19,917 bases of DNA from Clostridia bacterium (GTDB lineage Bacteria > Bacillota > Clostridia > TANB77 > CAG-508), in the NCBI GenBank assembly GCA_900752095.1, contig CAADUD010000070.1, forward strand, positions 1-19,917. Direction: 5' to 3'. The notes below the pieces were generated by a model. The model was given only the letters and a program-made list of their open reading frames with translations, was not told where the DNA came from and searched no databases. A program made the position numbers and the translations under genes. Position 1 is the stretch's first letter; each line of letters begins with the position of its first letter. This document shows, one piece after another, positions 1 through 7,913 of the stretch.

Positions 1-30
1 CAAAACTAAATTTTCTTTAGTTGTTGGCTT

Positions 31-69
31 AAATAGTAACTCTCTCTCTCTCTCTCTCTCTTACTATTT
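31..69. repeat. CT/GA dinucleotide tract enclosed by a 9-bp inverted repeat
   Basis: A run of about ten CT dinucleotides (positions 40-60) is flanked by a perfect inverted repeat, AAATAGTAA at 31-39 and TTACTATTT at 61-69. The tract lies about 200 bp past the topA stop codon on the minus strand, where it reads as GA repeats. A smaller 7-bp inverted repeat (4-10 with 16-22, 5-nt loop) follows towards the window edge. Positions 70-266 are AT-rich and show no ORF or RNA gene that I can support. The tract could be a length-variable microsatellite or the loop of a hairpin; its role is unknown. Confidence 0.8.
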
Positions 70-266
70 CAGGACTTTCAAGCATTTTTGTTTTTCTCCC
101 TTTTTTGTGCTTTCATTATACCAATATCTTTTTTGCTTTTCAAGTATTTTTTCTTTTATTGTGGCATATCTATTGTAAACCTATATTTTTTATTTTTCCT
201 ACATTCATCTTAATATTTTTTTGTTATATCATTTATTTTTACTCTGATATTTTCCTATAGATTTTG

Positions 267-2372
267 TTACTCTTGGTCAATACTTTTTCTTTTACTACCA
301 GCTTTTTTCGTAGGCTGTATTTTTTTTCTTGTTGTTTTTTTCGCTTTTTTTGCCTTTGTTTGTTCTTGGGCTTCTTCGGAGTTCCATGTTTCCCCTACTT
401 TTGGAGGATTCCAAGAAATATAGTTGCAACTTTTTGGGTTGTTCTCACAGATATAATATTTTTTTCCTCTTTTGGTTTTTCTTACTTGTACTTTAGCATT
501 GCATACAGGGCATGGTACATCTATAGTTTCTACAATTGGTTTTGCATTTTTACATTCTGGATATCCAGGGCATGCTAAGAATTTACCATATCTGCCATAT
601 TTATATACCATCATCCTACCACATTTTTCACACGGTACATCAGACACTTCATCTACTAGTTTTACATGTTCTAATTCTTTTTCTACTTTTTCTACTTCTT
701 TTTCAAAAGGTCCATAGAATTCACGAATTACTGTTTTCCATTTTTCTTTTCCTTCTGCTACTTCATCAAATTCTTCTTCTATTTTAGCTGTAAATTCTAC
801 ATTAACAATGTCTGCAAAATTTTCTACCAATAATTTATTTACAATTTTCCCCAATTCTGTTGGGATTAATTGCTTTTGTTCTTTTTGTATATACCTTCTT
901 TCTAAAATAGTTGTAATAGTAGGGGAATAAGTACTTGGTCTTCCTATTCCTTTTTCTTCTAATGCTTTTACTAAACTTGCTTCTGTATATCTTGCAGGTG
1001 GCTGTGTGAAGCTTTGTTTTGGTTCTAATTTTTTTTCTTTTACTTCTTGCCCTTCTACAAGTTCTGGAATGGAAGTGTCTTCTTCCTCATTTGAAGTTTC
1101 ATTATCTGCTGTTTCTACATATAAAGTCATGAAGCCTTTAAATTTAAGTGTTTGACCATTTGCTCTAAATAGATAATCGTTTACTGTAATATCTGCATTA
1201 ATAGTATCATAAATTGCTTGCGCCATTTGGCTTGCAATAAATCGATGGTAAATTAAGCGATATAATTTATATTGGTCATTGGTTAAGTAATCCTTTATTT
1301 TTTCTGGTGCTAATTCTACATAAGTTGGTTTAATTGCTTCGTGTGCATCTTGTGCATTTTGTTTGGTTTTGTAATAACGGTTTTCATAATAAGATGCACC
1401 ATAAGTAGATGTGATATAATTTTTAGCAGCTGCTCTTGCCTCTTCCGAGATTCTAGTAGAATCTGTTCTCATATATGTAATTAAGCCTACTGTTCCTTTT
1501 TCTCCTACATTTACACCTTCGTATAGCCCTTGTGCAACAGACATCGTTTTCTTTAGAGTAAAGCCTAATTTTCTAGAAGCTTCTTGTTGCATGGTACTCG
1601 TTGTAAATGGTGGAGCTGGGGTTCTTTTCTTTTCTCCTTTTTTTACTGTTTTTACAAGATAAGTTCCTTTTTCTATGCTTTTCAAAATTTCATCTACCTC
1701 TTCTTTTGTATGAAGCTCTATTTTTTTACCCGTCTTTCCATAGAATATAGCCATAAATTGTTTTTTGGATTCTGGTTCTAGTAAAGTAGCGTAAATATTC
1801 CAATATTCTTCTGGAATAAAAGCTTCTATTTCATTTTCTCTATCTACAATTAATTTTACTGCGACAGATTGTACTCTTCCTGCCGATAGTCCTCTTTTTA
1901 CTTTTTTCCATAAAACAGGGCTCATTTTGTATCCTACAATTCTATCTAATACACGCCTTGCTTGTTGTGCATCTGTTAAATTTTTATCTATTTTTCTAGG
2001 CTTTTTTATAGATTCTTTTACTGTTTCTTTCGTAATTTCATTAAAAGTAACTCTACAATTGCTTTCTTCTGGTATCTCCAAGATATGTGCTAAATGCCAT
2101 GCAATAGCTTCTCCTTCACGGTCAGGGTCAGTTGCTAAATATACTTGCTTTGCATTTTTAGCTTCTTTTTTTAAGTTTTTAATCAAATCACCTTTTCCAC
2201 GGATATTAATATATTCTGGTTCAAAATCATGTTCTATATCAATTCCCATTTTAGATTTTGGTAAGTCGCGAATATGTCCCATAGAAGCCATTACTTTTGT
2301 ATTACCACCTAAAAATTTTTTAATGGTATTTGCTTTTGCTGGTGATTCCACAATGATTAATTTATCTGACAT
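267..2372 (-). CDS. topA: DNA topoisomerase I (type IA)
   Basis: The enzyme relaxes negatively supercoiled DNA by transient single-strand cleavage through a 5'-phosphotyrosine. The 701-residue protein starts MSDKLIIVESPAKANTIKKF, the usual TOPRIM beginning, with the acidic DPDREGEAIAWH motif at residues 82-93. The active-site tyrosine is Y300 in GLITYMRTDS. Two four-cysteine zinc modules follow, at C581/C584/C601/C607 and C621/C624/C642/C649. After these comes a lysine-rich tail of about 50 residues, a common way to add DNA affinity. Length and domain order are normal for the Firmicutes enzyme. The ATG is preceded by AAAGGAGA. It stands apart from murG and the DUF6514-like gene: a hairpin terminator (2512-2571) and its own promoter (2404-2432) separate them, so it is probably a single-gene unit. 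Identification is secure. Confidence 0.98.
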   Translation of the reverse strand: MSDKLIIVESPAKANTIKKFLGGNTKVMASMGHIRDLPKSKMGIDIEHDFEPEYINIRGKGDLIKNLKKEAKNAKQVYLATDPDREGEAIAWHLAHILEIPEESNCRVTFNEITKETVKESIKKPRKIDKNLTDAQQARRVLDRIVGYKMSPVLWKKVKRGLSAGRVQSVAVKLIVDRENEIEAFIPEEYWNIYATLLEPESKKQFMAIFYGKTGKKIELHTKEEVDEILKSIEKGTYLVKTVKKGEKKRTPAPPFTTSTMQQEASRKLGFTLKKTMSVAQGLYEGVNVGEKGTVGLITYMRTDSTRISEEARAAAKNYITSTYGASYYENRYYKTKQNAQDAHEAIKPTYVELAPEKIKDYLTNDQYKLYRLIYHRFIASQMAQAIYDTINADITVNDYLFRANGQTLKFKGFMTLYVETADNETSNEEEDTSIPELVEGQEVKEKKLEPKQSFTQPPARYTEASLVKALEEKGIGRPSTYSPTITTILERRYIQKEQKQLIPTELGKIVNKLLVENFADIVNVEFTAKIEEEFDEVAEGKEKWKTVIREFYGPFEKEVEKVEKELEHVKLVDEVSDVPCEKCGRMMVYKYGRYGKFLACPGYPECKNAKPIVETIDVPCPVCNAKVQVRKTKRGKKYYICENNPKSCNYISWNPPKVGETWNSEEAQEQTKAKKAKKTTRKKIQPTKKAGSKRKSIDQE

Positions 2373-2403
2373 TGTATTTCTCCTTTTCCTATCCTAATTT
2401 TAT

Positions 2404-2432
2404 ATGATAACCTATTTTTTCCAAAACTTCAA
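2404..2432 (-). promoter_or_regulatory. Sigma-A type promoter of topA
   Basis: On the minus strand, -35 TTGAAG (2427-2432) and -10 TATCAT (2404-2409) are separated by exactly 17 bp, about 30 nt upstream of the topA ATG. The block AAAATGACTTGAA covering the -35 is nearly repeated at the promoter of the DUF6514-like gene (2924-2952). Confidence 0.65.
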
Positions 2433-2437
2433 GTCAT

Positions 2438-2447
2438 TTTTGTCGAA
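2438..2447 (+). promoter_or_regulatory. Possible Spo0A box upstream of topA
   Basis: TTTTGTCGAA on the plus strand matches the published Spo0A box consensus (TTTTGTCRAA) exactly. It lies 5 bp upstream of the topA -35. A one-mismatch relative, TTTGTCGAGA, lies on the minus strand at 2971-2980 near the next promoter. In AT-rich DNA a 10-mer match is only suggestive. Confidence 0.3.
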
Positions 2448-2511
2448 AGTTTTATTTTATAAAAGTATTCAAAGTATCTTTTAAAATTCTAGAGTCTTGA
2501 TTAAAGCCCAT

Positions 2512-2571
2512 CAATCACAAAAAACTCTTAAAATACATTTTCACATGCACTTTAAGAGTTTTTTGTGATTG
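2512..2571. terminator. Bidirectional hairpin terminator between the DUF6514-like gene and topA
   Basis: A perfect 21-bp inverted repeat (2512-2532 with 2551-2571) has an 18-nt loop. The inner arm ACTCTTAAA/TTTAAGAGT is followed by a T run when read in either direction. It lies just after the stop of the gene at 2585 on the minus strand and so should end transcription coming from that gene. Confidence 0.8.
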
Positions 2572-2584
2572 TCACTTCTTGATG

Positions 2585-2884
2585 TTATGCCTCTACAAAA
2601 TCTTGCAATACATCTTTTAAACAAATTGGTGTCACTTTGTTTTTTAATAAAATTTTTAGTAGCTGCTTTACTTCTTTTTCTTGTTCAGTAATATGATTAA
2701 TTTCTTTTTGTTCTATACTTACTTCGTTTTTACTGGCACATTTTTTAGTAATTCCTATTCCATAAATTTTATCCGAATTAGATTCATCTTTTGTTGCATA
2801 ATATTCTAATTCTATTGGCGTCTCTTCCATCAATTCTTTTGATTGCAAAATTGTTTTTCCATAGAATTGCTTTGGAAATTGCAT
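2585..2884 (-). CDS. Small conserved protein, DUF6514-like
   Basis: This 99-residue soluble protein has no signal peptide or membrane segment. A short N-terminal beta-rich part (residues 1-50, including EYYATKD and IYGIGITKK) is followed by a charged helical part ending in TPICLKDVLQDFVEA. This layout resembles the DUF6514 family of small clostridial proteins, whose function is not known; the assignment is from memory of the family pattern, not a search. The start is supported by GGGAGGCG eight bases before the ATG and by a very good promoter, TTGAAT-17-TATAAT. It lies between murG and topA, where other bacteria usually continue the dcw cluster, but it has its own promoter and terminator and therefore looks like an independent gene. 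Confidence 0.75.
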   Translation of the reverse strand: MQFPKQFYGKTILQSKELMEETPIELEYYATKDESNSDKIYGIGITKKCASKNEVSIEQKEINHITEQEKEVKQLLKILLKNKVTPICLKDVLQDFVEA

Positions 2885-2923
2885 TGTTTTTTCGCCTCCC
2901 TTTTTATCTTCGGCATGTATCTG

Positions 2924-2952
2924 ATTATATCTTGCATTTCCAAAAAATTCAA
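2924..2952 (-). promoter_or_regulatory. Strong sigma-A type promoter of the DUF6514-like gene
   Basis: On the minus strand, -35 TTGAAT (2947-2952) and -10 TATAAT (2924-2929) have a 17-bp spacer. The -35 region AAAATAACTTGAA and the following T-rich GGAAA resemble those of the topA promoter. Confidence 0.75.
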
Positions 2953-2985
2953 GTTATTTTCGAAAAAACTTCTCGACAAATTATG

Positions 2986-4104
2986 TCATTTTACTACTTT
3001 TCTTATTTCTTCATAAATCTTTTGTTCTACTTGCGAAATAGAGATACTTTTTGCTTTTTCTCCCATTTGTTTTAATTTCTTTTTATCTTGAACAAGATTT
3101 TCGATGGTTTGATTTAGCTTTTTAGCATTTAAATCTTTATCTAATATCATTTTAGCTGCACCTATTTTTTCTAATACTTTAGCATTATATTCTTGATGAT
3201 TTTCGGTTGCAAATGGAAATGGAATAAAGATAGCAGGTTTTCCTACATTTGCAATTTCTGTTATAGTCATTGCTCCACTTCTTGCTACAACCAAGTCTAC
3301 CATATTCATCATTTCTTCCATATTATAAATATAGGGTACAATTTTTACATTCGGAATGTTTTCAATTGTTAAAGAATATTCTCTTTTTAATGTAAATTTA
3401 ATCTCTTCATATTGTGCAGGTCCTGCTGCCCACATAATTTGGTAATTCTGGTTTTGTTTCATACCAATAATTTGTATTAAACTAGTGTTAATACTTTTTG
3501 CTCCTTGACTTCCACCAAAAAATAGCACAATTGGTTTATCGGTTTTTAAATCATTTTGTACTAATAGTTCTTGTTTTTTTTGTTCTGATAGTTCTACTTT
3601 TTTTACTTTGGTTGGTGTACCTGTTACCACAACTTCTTTTGCTTTTGGAAGCCTAGGTTTTGCATCTGCAAAACCTACTAATATTTTATTTGCTTTACTA
3701 GATAGCATTTTAATAGCCACTCCAGGAAAAGCATTGCTCTCATGCAAAATAAGTGGCACTTTTTTCTTTTTTGCTGCTAATCCTACTGGCACACAAATAT
3801 AGCCCCCTGTACCAATTACTACATCTGGTTGAAAATTTTCTATTATTTTTTTTGCTTCTTTAATAGAATGGAAAGTTTGATAGACCTTTTTAATATTTTC
3901 AATAGAAATGCTTCTATTAAATCCATAGGCATTAATGGTTTTTAGTTCATAGCCTGCTCTTGGAACCAAATCATTTTCTAGTCCACGATTTGTTCCAATA
4001 AAAATAATTTCTGAATTAGGTTCTTGCTTTTTTATCTCATTTGCGATGGCAATTCCTGGATTAATATGTCCACCTGTTCCTGCTGCTGCTATAATTGCTT
4101 TCAT
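2986..4104 (-). CDS. murG: Lipid II-forming GlcNAc transferase MurG
   Basis: MurG adds GlcNAc from UDP-GlcNAc to undecaprenyl-pyrophosphoryl-MurNAc-pentapeptide (lipid I) on the inner face of the membrane, giving lipid II. The 372-residue protein has the GT-B fold signatures: the glycine-rich AAAGTGGHINPG near residues 7-17, HESNAFPG at 121-128, GGSQGAKSIN at 197-206, and the C-terminal ARSGAMTITE and ATENHQEYNA segments that bind UDP-GlcNAc. Length is normal. The ATG is preceded by AAAGGAGG, which overlaps the stop codon of the frameshifted ftsW reading frame (4117-4119). Translation of murG is therefore probably tied to ftsW in one operon. Identification is secure. Confidence 0.98.
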   Translation of the reverse strand: MKAIIAAAGTGGHINPGIAIANEIKKQEPNSEIIFIGTNRGLENDLVPRAGYELKTINAYGFNRSISIENIKKVYQTFHSIKEAKKIIENFQPDVVIGTGGYICVPVGLAAKKKKVPLILHESNAFPGVAIKMLSSKANKILVGFADAKPRLPKAKEVVVTGTPTKVKKVELSEQKKQELLVQNDLKTDKPIVLFFGGSQGAKSINTSLIQIIGMKQNQNYQIMWAAGPAQYEEIKFTLKREYSLTIENIPNVKIVPYIYNMEEMMNMVDLVVARSGAMTITEIANVGKPAIFIPFPFATENHQEYNAKVLEKIGAAKMILDKDLNAKKLNQTIENLVQDKKKLKQMGEKAKSISISQVEQKIYEEIRKVVK

Positions 4105-4116
4105 TTCTTGCCTCCT

Positions 4117-5279
4117 TTAAACTTTGTTTCCTGCTCTAGATATATTGAGTAAAATACCGCATGCTGCATAACAAAATAAATAAAGCAGTTCCTCCATAAC
4201 TAAAAAATGGGAGTGAAATACCAGTATTTGGAATAGAAGAAGTAACAACTGCAATATTTAATATAATTTGGATAGCAACTAAACTAATAATACCTGTTGC
4301 TAGTAGACTTCCAAAGGTGTCTGGTGCTTTCATTGCAATTAAAATTCCTCTCCAAATTAAAATACCAAATAAAATAATAATAATAGCACATCCAATAAAG
4401 CCTAGTTCTTCTGCTACAATGGAGAAAATAAAGTCATTTTGTGGTTCTGAAATGTATAAGTATTTTTGCTTACTTTCTCCGAAGACCTACTCCAAAAAGT
4501 CCACCTGATCCAATTGCATATAAACTTTGTACTACTTGCCACCCAGTTCCTTGTAAATCTGCCCATGGATCTAAAAAAGAAATAATTCTGCCTAAACGAA
4601 AACTTGCATCTTCCGCTCCCCCACTTATGATTTTATAAACTAGGTAAGAACCTAATGCTCCAACTGCAATAGTACCAGTTGTCACAAAATGGAGCATTCT
4701 AGCACCTGCAATAATCATCATAACACATGTAATCATTCCTATAATTAAAGATGCACTTAAATGGTTTTGTATAAAAAATAAAATAGCTATTGGTGGTATT
4801 AAAAAGCAAAGCGGTTTTACAAAACCTTTCCAAAAATCTCTTAATTCATCTTTATGGTCTGATAAATATCCTGCATAAAATATAATTAACCCAATTTTTG
4901 TAAATTCTGATGGTTGAAATTGTCCAATTCCAGGGATAGCCACCCATCTTCTAGCACCTCCTGCATCAATTCCTAATCCAGGAATCAATACTAAGAGTAA
5001 AATACCACAAGATATAAAATAAGCAGGCCAATAAAGCTTTTTATAAAAACGGTAATCAATTTTAGAAATAATAAACATACAAATAATACCTAAAATAGCA
5101 AACATTAATTGTCTGCCTGCATAGGTATAGCTTTCTCCACCTTCTGCAAGAGCAGATGGTGCAGATGCTGATAATACCATTACAATTCCTAATGCTAGTA
5201 AAATAAACACAACAATACAAAGCATAAAATCAAATGGTTGATTTACAAATTTGGAAACTTTTTTCCCTTTTTTTTGCAT
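4117..5279 (-). CDS. ftsW: SEDS peptidoglycan polymerase FtsW, needing two +1 frameshifts
   Basis: FtsW polymerises lipid II into septal glycan with its partner class B PBP. The zero frame from the ATG at 5279 gives only 269 residues, ending after GVGL with RRK and a TAA (stop at 4470-4472). Skipping one base at 4481 continues into the family sequence GESKQKYLYISEPQNDFIF, whose aspartate (D282) corresponds to the catalytic SEDS aspartate. That frame continues through FFSYGGTALFILLCSM to residue 373. Skipping another base at 4159 gives the conserved end GILLNISRAGNKV and a TAA at 4117-4119. The joined product has 386 residues, normal for FtsW, with about ten hydrophobic segments. Both skipped bases are the C of an in-frame CGG. 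The start has AGGAGG next to the mraY stop. The choices are programmed frameshifting, assembly error or pseudogene; the identical context and intact flanking genes favour the first. Confidence 0.88.
4157..4162 (-). other. Second ftsW frameshift site, ATG CGG T
   Basis: On the minus strand the zero frame reads ATG CGG TAT and reaches TAG seven codons after the CGG. Omitting the C at 4159 gives ATG GGT ATT TTA, which restores the conserved FtsW ending MGILLNIS. P-site AUG has little chance of re-pairing at UGC, so out-of-frame binding of a glycyl-tRNA to GGU next to an empty CGG A site seems more likely than P-site slippage. That mechanism is inference. Confidence 0.6.
4479..4484 (-). other. 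First ftsW frameshift site, CTT CGG A
   Basis: On the minus strand the zero frame reads GGT CTT CGG AGA AAG TAA. Omitting the C at 4481 gives GGT CTT GGA GAA AGT AAG, the conserved GLGESK of FtsW. The CTT P-site codon followed by a poorly decoded A-site codon is the arrangement of bacterial prfB (CUU UGA C) and yeast Ty1 (CUU AGG C). A purine-rich GGAGTAGG sits just upstream, as the Shine-Dalgarno-like stimulator does in prfB. Confidence 0.65.
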
Positions 5280-5289
5280 TGGTATCCTC

Positions 5290-6279
5290 CTAAATTGCCA
5301 TTAGTCCTATTACACAACATACAAGTGTAATTAGACTAAATACTGATACGATTTTGTTTTCTTTCCATCCAGATAATTCAAAATGATGATGGATTGGCGT
5401 CATTTTAAAAACTCTTTTTCCAGTTTTTTTGAAATATCTTACCTGAATCATAACAGAAAGTGTTTCTATGACAGGTACAAGAGCTATAATAAGTAATAAT
5501 AATGGCATTTTTAAATATAGTGCCATACTTGCAATTGCTCCTCCTAATAATAAAGAACCAGTGTCTCCCATCATTACTTTTGCAGGATATAAATTGAATA
5601 ATAAAAATCCTAAACAGGTTCCTATTAAAATACTACCAAATACAGTAATTTCTTTTATTTCCAAAATAATTCCAATTACCGTTAAACATGTTAGAATAAT
5701 AGTAGTAACACTAGTAGATAAACCATCAATTCCATCTGTTAAATTAATAGCATTAGTAGTAGCAAGCATTACTACTACCGCAAAAGGAATATAAATCCAA
5801 ATAGGAAGCATAATAGAAGTCTTAAAAAATGGAATATAAATATCTGTTCCTAAATTCAAAAATTGTGTTAAATAAAGACTAAATGCTACTGATACAATCA
5901 ATAAACCTAACATTTTATAAGCAGGCTTTAATCCTTCCGTATTTTTGCCAATTAATTTTTTTAAATCATCTATCATCCCAATAATGCCAAATCCAATGGT
6001 CACCGCAATAAGAGGGATTAAATTTATGGCAACTTGCTTTTGAGCTAGATCTTCTTCTCTACCATAATTAATACACATAAATATGCCAATAACTAAAAGA
6101 GTTATCATCATAACAATTCCCCCCATAGTTGGAGTTCCTTGTTTTTTTAAATGAGATTGTGGTCCTTCTTTTCTTTCCATTTGTCCTACTTTCAACTTTC
6201 GTAAGATTGGAATCAAAATAAGAGAAATTATTATACTAACTGTTAATGACAATAGAATAATTTTAGTTTGAAATTCCAT
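5290..6279 (-). CDS. mraY: Phospho-MurNAc-pentapeptide transferase MraY
   Basis: MraY moves phospho-MurNAc-pentapeptide from UDP onto undecaprenyl phosphate to make lipid I in the cytoplasmic membrane. The 329-residue polytopic protein carries the family motifs: GTPTMGG at 48-54, the Mg-binding aspartate pair D104-D105, NLTDGIDGL at 179-187, MGDTGSL at 237-243 and the HHH triad at 297-299. Length is typical. The ATG has AGGAGG eight bases upstream. Its TAG stop lies 10 bp before the ftsW ATG, so the two are co-transcribed. murD, which often lies between mraY and ftsW, is missing here. Identification is secure. Confidence 0.98.
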   Translation of the reverse strand: MEFQTKIILLSLTVSIIISLILIPILRKLKVGQMERKEGPQSHLKKQGTPTMGGIVMMITLLVIGIFMCINYGREEDLAQKQVAINLIPLIAVTIGFGIIGMIDDLKKLIGKNTEGLKPAYKMLGLLIVSVAFSLYLTQFLNLGTDIYIPFFKTSIMLPIWIYIPFAVVVMLATTNAINLTDGIDGLSTSVTTIILTCLTVIGIILEIKEITVFGSILIGTCLGFLLFNLYPAKVMMGDTGSLLLGGAIASMALYLKMPLLLLIIALVPVIETLSVMIQVRYFKKTGKRVFKMTPIHHHFELSGWKENKIVSVFSLITLVCCVIGLMAI

Positions 6280-6360
6280 ACATTTCCTCCTATGTATTAT
6301 TTTTATATAGTATCTTCTTTTCTTTTTATTTCATTTATTTTTATTTTTTCTGCAAAAGCT

Positions 6361-7830
6361 TTATTTTAAAATATCCTTCACAATCTTTCTTTCATCAAAA
6401 GGATATTTTTTACCTTTTATTTCTTGGGTAAGTTCATGTCCTTTTCCCGCAATAATAACAATATCCTTTTTATGTGCCATTTCTAAAGCTTTTTTAATTG
6501 CTTCTTTTCTATCTACAATTACTTCATAACTGCCTTTAGTTTCTTTTATTCCTTTTTCTATTTGCTTTATAATTTCTTCTGGGTCTTCTGATCTTGGATT
6601 ATCTGAAGTAATAATAGTATAATCTGCTATTTTTCCTGCAATTTCTCCCATAATAGGTCTTTTTCCATGATCTCTATCTCCCCCACAACCAAATACACAA
6701 ATTAACTTCTCTTGTGTATATTTTTTTACTGTTGATAAAATATTTTCTAGACTTTCTGGACTGTGGGCATAATCTATCATAATAGTTAATCCTTTGTTAT
6801 TATCTACTAGTTCACTTCTGCCAGGTACACGTATATTTAACAAAGCTTCTTCTATATTAGTACTATTAACACCAAACTTTAAAGCTACACTAATAGCTGC
6901 TAAAGAGTTATATACGCTAAATCTACCTGGTATTCCAGTTTTTATTCTTTGATTTTTATCTCCTAATTTTACTCTAAAATCCACATAAGTATTAGTAACT
7001 GTGATATCTTTTGCTAGCAAATTTGCTGGATTATCAATCCCATAGGTTTTAAATTCACAATTATTTACTAATGCTGGTAATTTATTAGCAAAAATATCAT
7101 CTGAATTAATAAAGCCATATTTACACATTTCAAATAGTTTAACCTTTGATGCAAAATAATCTTCCATGTTAGGATGTTCTTTTACACTAATGTGGTCTTT
7201 TGAAAAGTTTGTAAAAACACCTATATCAAAATCACATCCATCTACTCTTCCTAATTTTAAACTTTGAGAAGACACTTCCAAAACAGCTACATTACATTTT
7301 TCCTTTACCATTTGACTTAAAAGTTCTTGTATTTCTAGTGCTTCCGGTGTAGTCCTACTATTGTCTGCTAACTTATTCTCTCCTATATAAGTACAAATAG
7401 TACCTATTAGTCCAACTTTTAATCCTTGTTTTTCCAACAATGATTTTATCATAAAAGTAGTAGTAGTTTTTCCTTTTGTGCCTGTTACACCTATTAATTT
7501 TAATTTTTTAGAAGGATTTTGGTAATAATTACAAGCACAAATAGCAATTGCATGTCTTGTATTTGATGTTAAAATCAAAGTAACTTCTTCTGGTATACTA
7601 GATACTATTTCTTTAGTAACTTTATCTTCTTGAGCCATAATTACCTTTGCCCCGTTTTGAATTGCTTCTTGAATAAATTGATGCCCGTCTTGTTCAAATC
7701 CATCTATGGCAATAAACATATCATCCTTTTGTACTTTACTAGAATTACTTTCGACTTTAGAAATAGAAATATCTAAATTTCCTCTGGCTTTTAAGCCCTC
7801 TAATCCTGATAAAATATTTTTTAGTTCCAT
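6361..7830 (-). CDS. murE: UDP-MurNAc-tripeptide synthetase MurE, meso-DAP type
   Basis: This cytoplasmic Mur ligase adds the third stem-peptide residue to UDP-MurNAc-L-Ala-D-Glu with ATP. The 489-residue protein has the ATP loop GVTGTKGKTTTT (114-125) and the central NFSKDH and FASKVKLF segments, with K229 at the place of the carbamylated lysine. The amino-acid selector DNPR is at 410-413. DNPR is the signature of enzymes that use meso-diaminopimelate; lysine-specific enzymes differ there, so the wall is predicted to be DAP type. The start has AAGGAGAA upstream. It lies between the PBP and mraY with gaps of about 80 bp on each side. murF does not follow it, as it does in many dcw clusters. 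Confidence 0.97.
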   Translation of the reverse strand: MELKNILSGLEGLKARGNLDISISKVESNSSKVQKDDMFIAIDGFEQDGHQFIQEAIQNGAKVIMAQEDKVTKEIVSSIPEEVTLILTSNTRHAIAICACNYYQNPSKKLKLIGVTGTKGKTTTTFMIKSLLEKQGLKVGLIGTICTYIGENKLADNSRTTPEALEIQELLSQMVKEKCNVAVLEVSSQSLKLGRVDGCDFDIGVFTNFSKDHISVKEHPNMEDYFASKVKLFEMCKYGFINSDDIFANKLPALVNNCEFKTYGIDNPANLLAKDITVTNTYVDFRVKLGDKNQRIKTGIPGRFSVYNSLAAISVALKFGVNSTNIEEALLNIRVPGRSELVDNNKGLTIMIDYAHSPESLENILSTVKKYTQEKLICVFGCGGDRDHGKRPIMGEIAGKIADYTIITSDNPRSEDPEEIIKQIEKGIKETKGSYEVIVDRKEAIKKALEMAHKKDIVIIAGKGHELTQEIKGKKYPFDERKIVKDILK

Positions 7831-7913
7831 AAACTTCTCCTTATTTTATCTATTTTTCCGTGTACATTATATAACGAAATTATTTTTTTGTATACCTTTT
7901 TGAAATTATTTTT

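Noticed and set aside
1..30. Intrinsic terminator from the 7-bp inverted repeat at 4-22
   Set aside because: The stem is short and AT-only and no adequate T run can be seen before the window edge.
264..2397. Several plus-strand ORFs of 65-156 codons antisense to topA
   Set aside because: They are rich in F, S, L and C, lack ribosome binding sites and lie fully within the secure topA gene; they are shadows of an AT-rich coding strand.
4136..4333. A separate 65-aa protein starting MKAPDTFG
   Set aside because: It is the third quarter of FtsW in the shifted frame, without its own ribosome binding site. Its apparent C-terminus MRYFTQYI is the out-of-frame reading after the second CGG.
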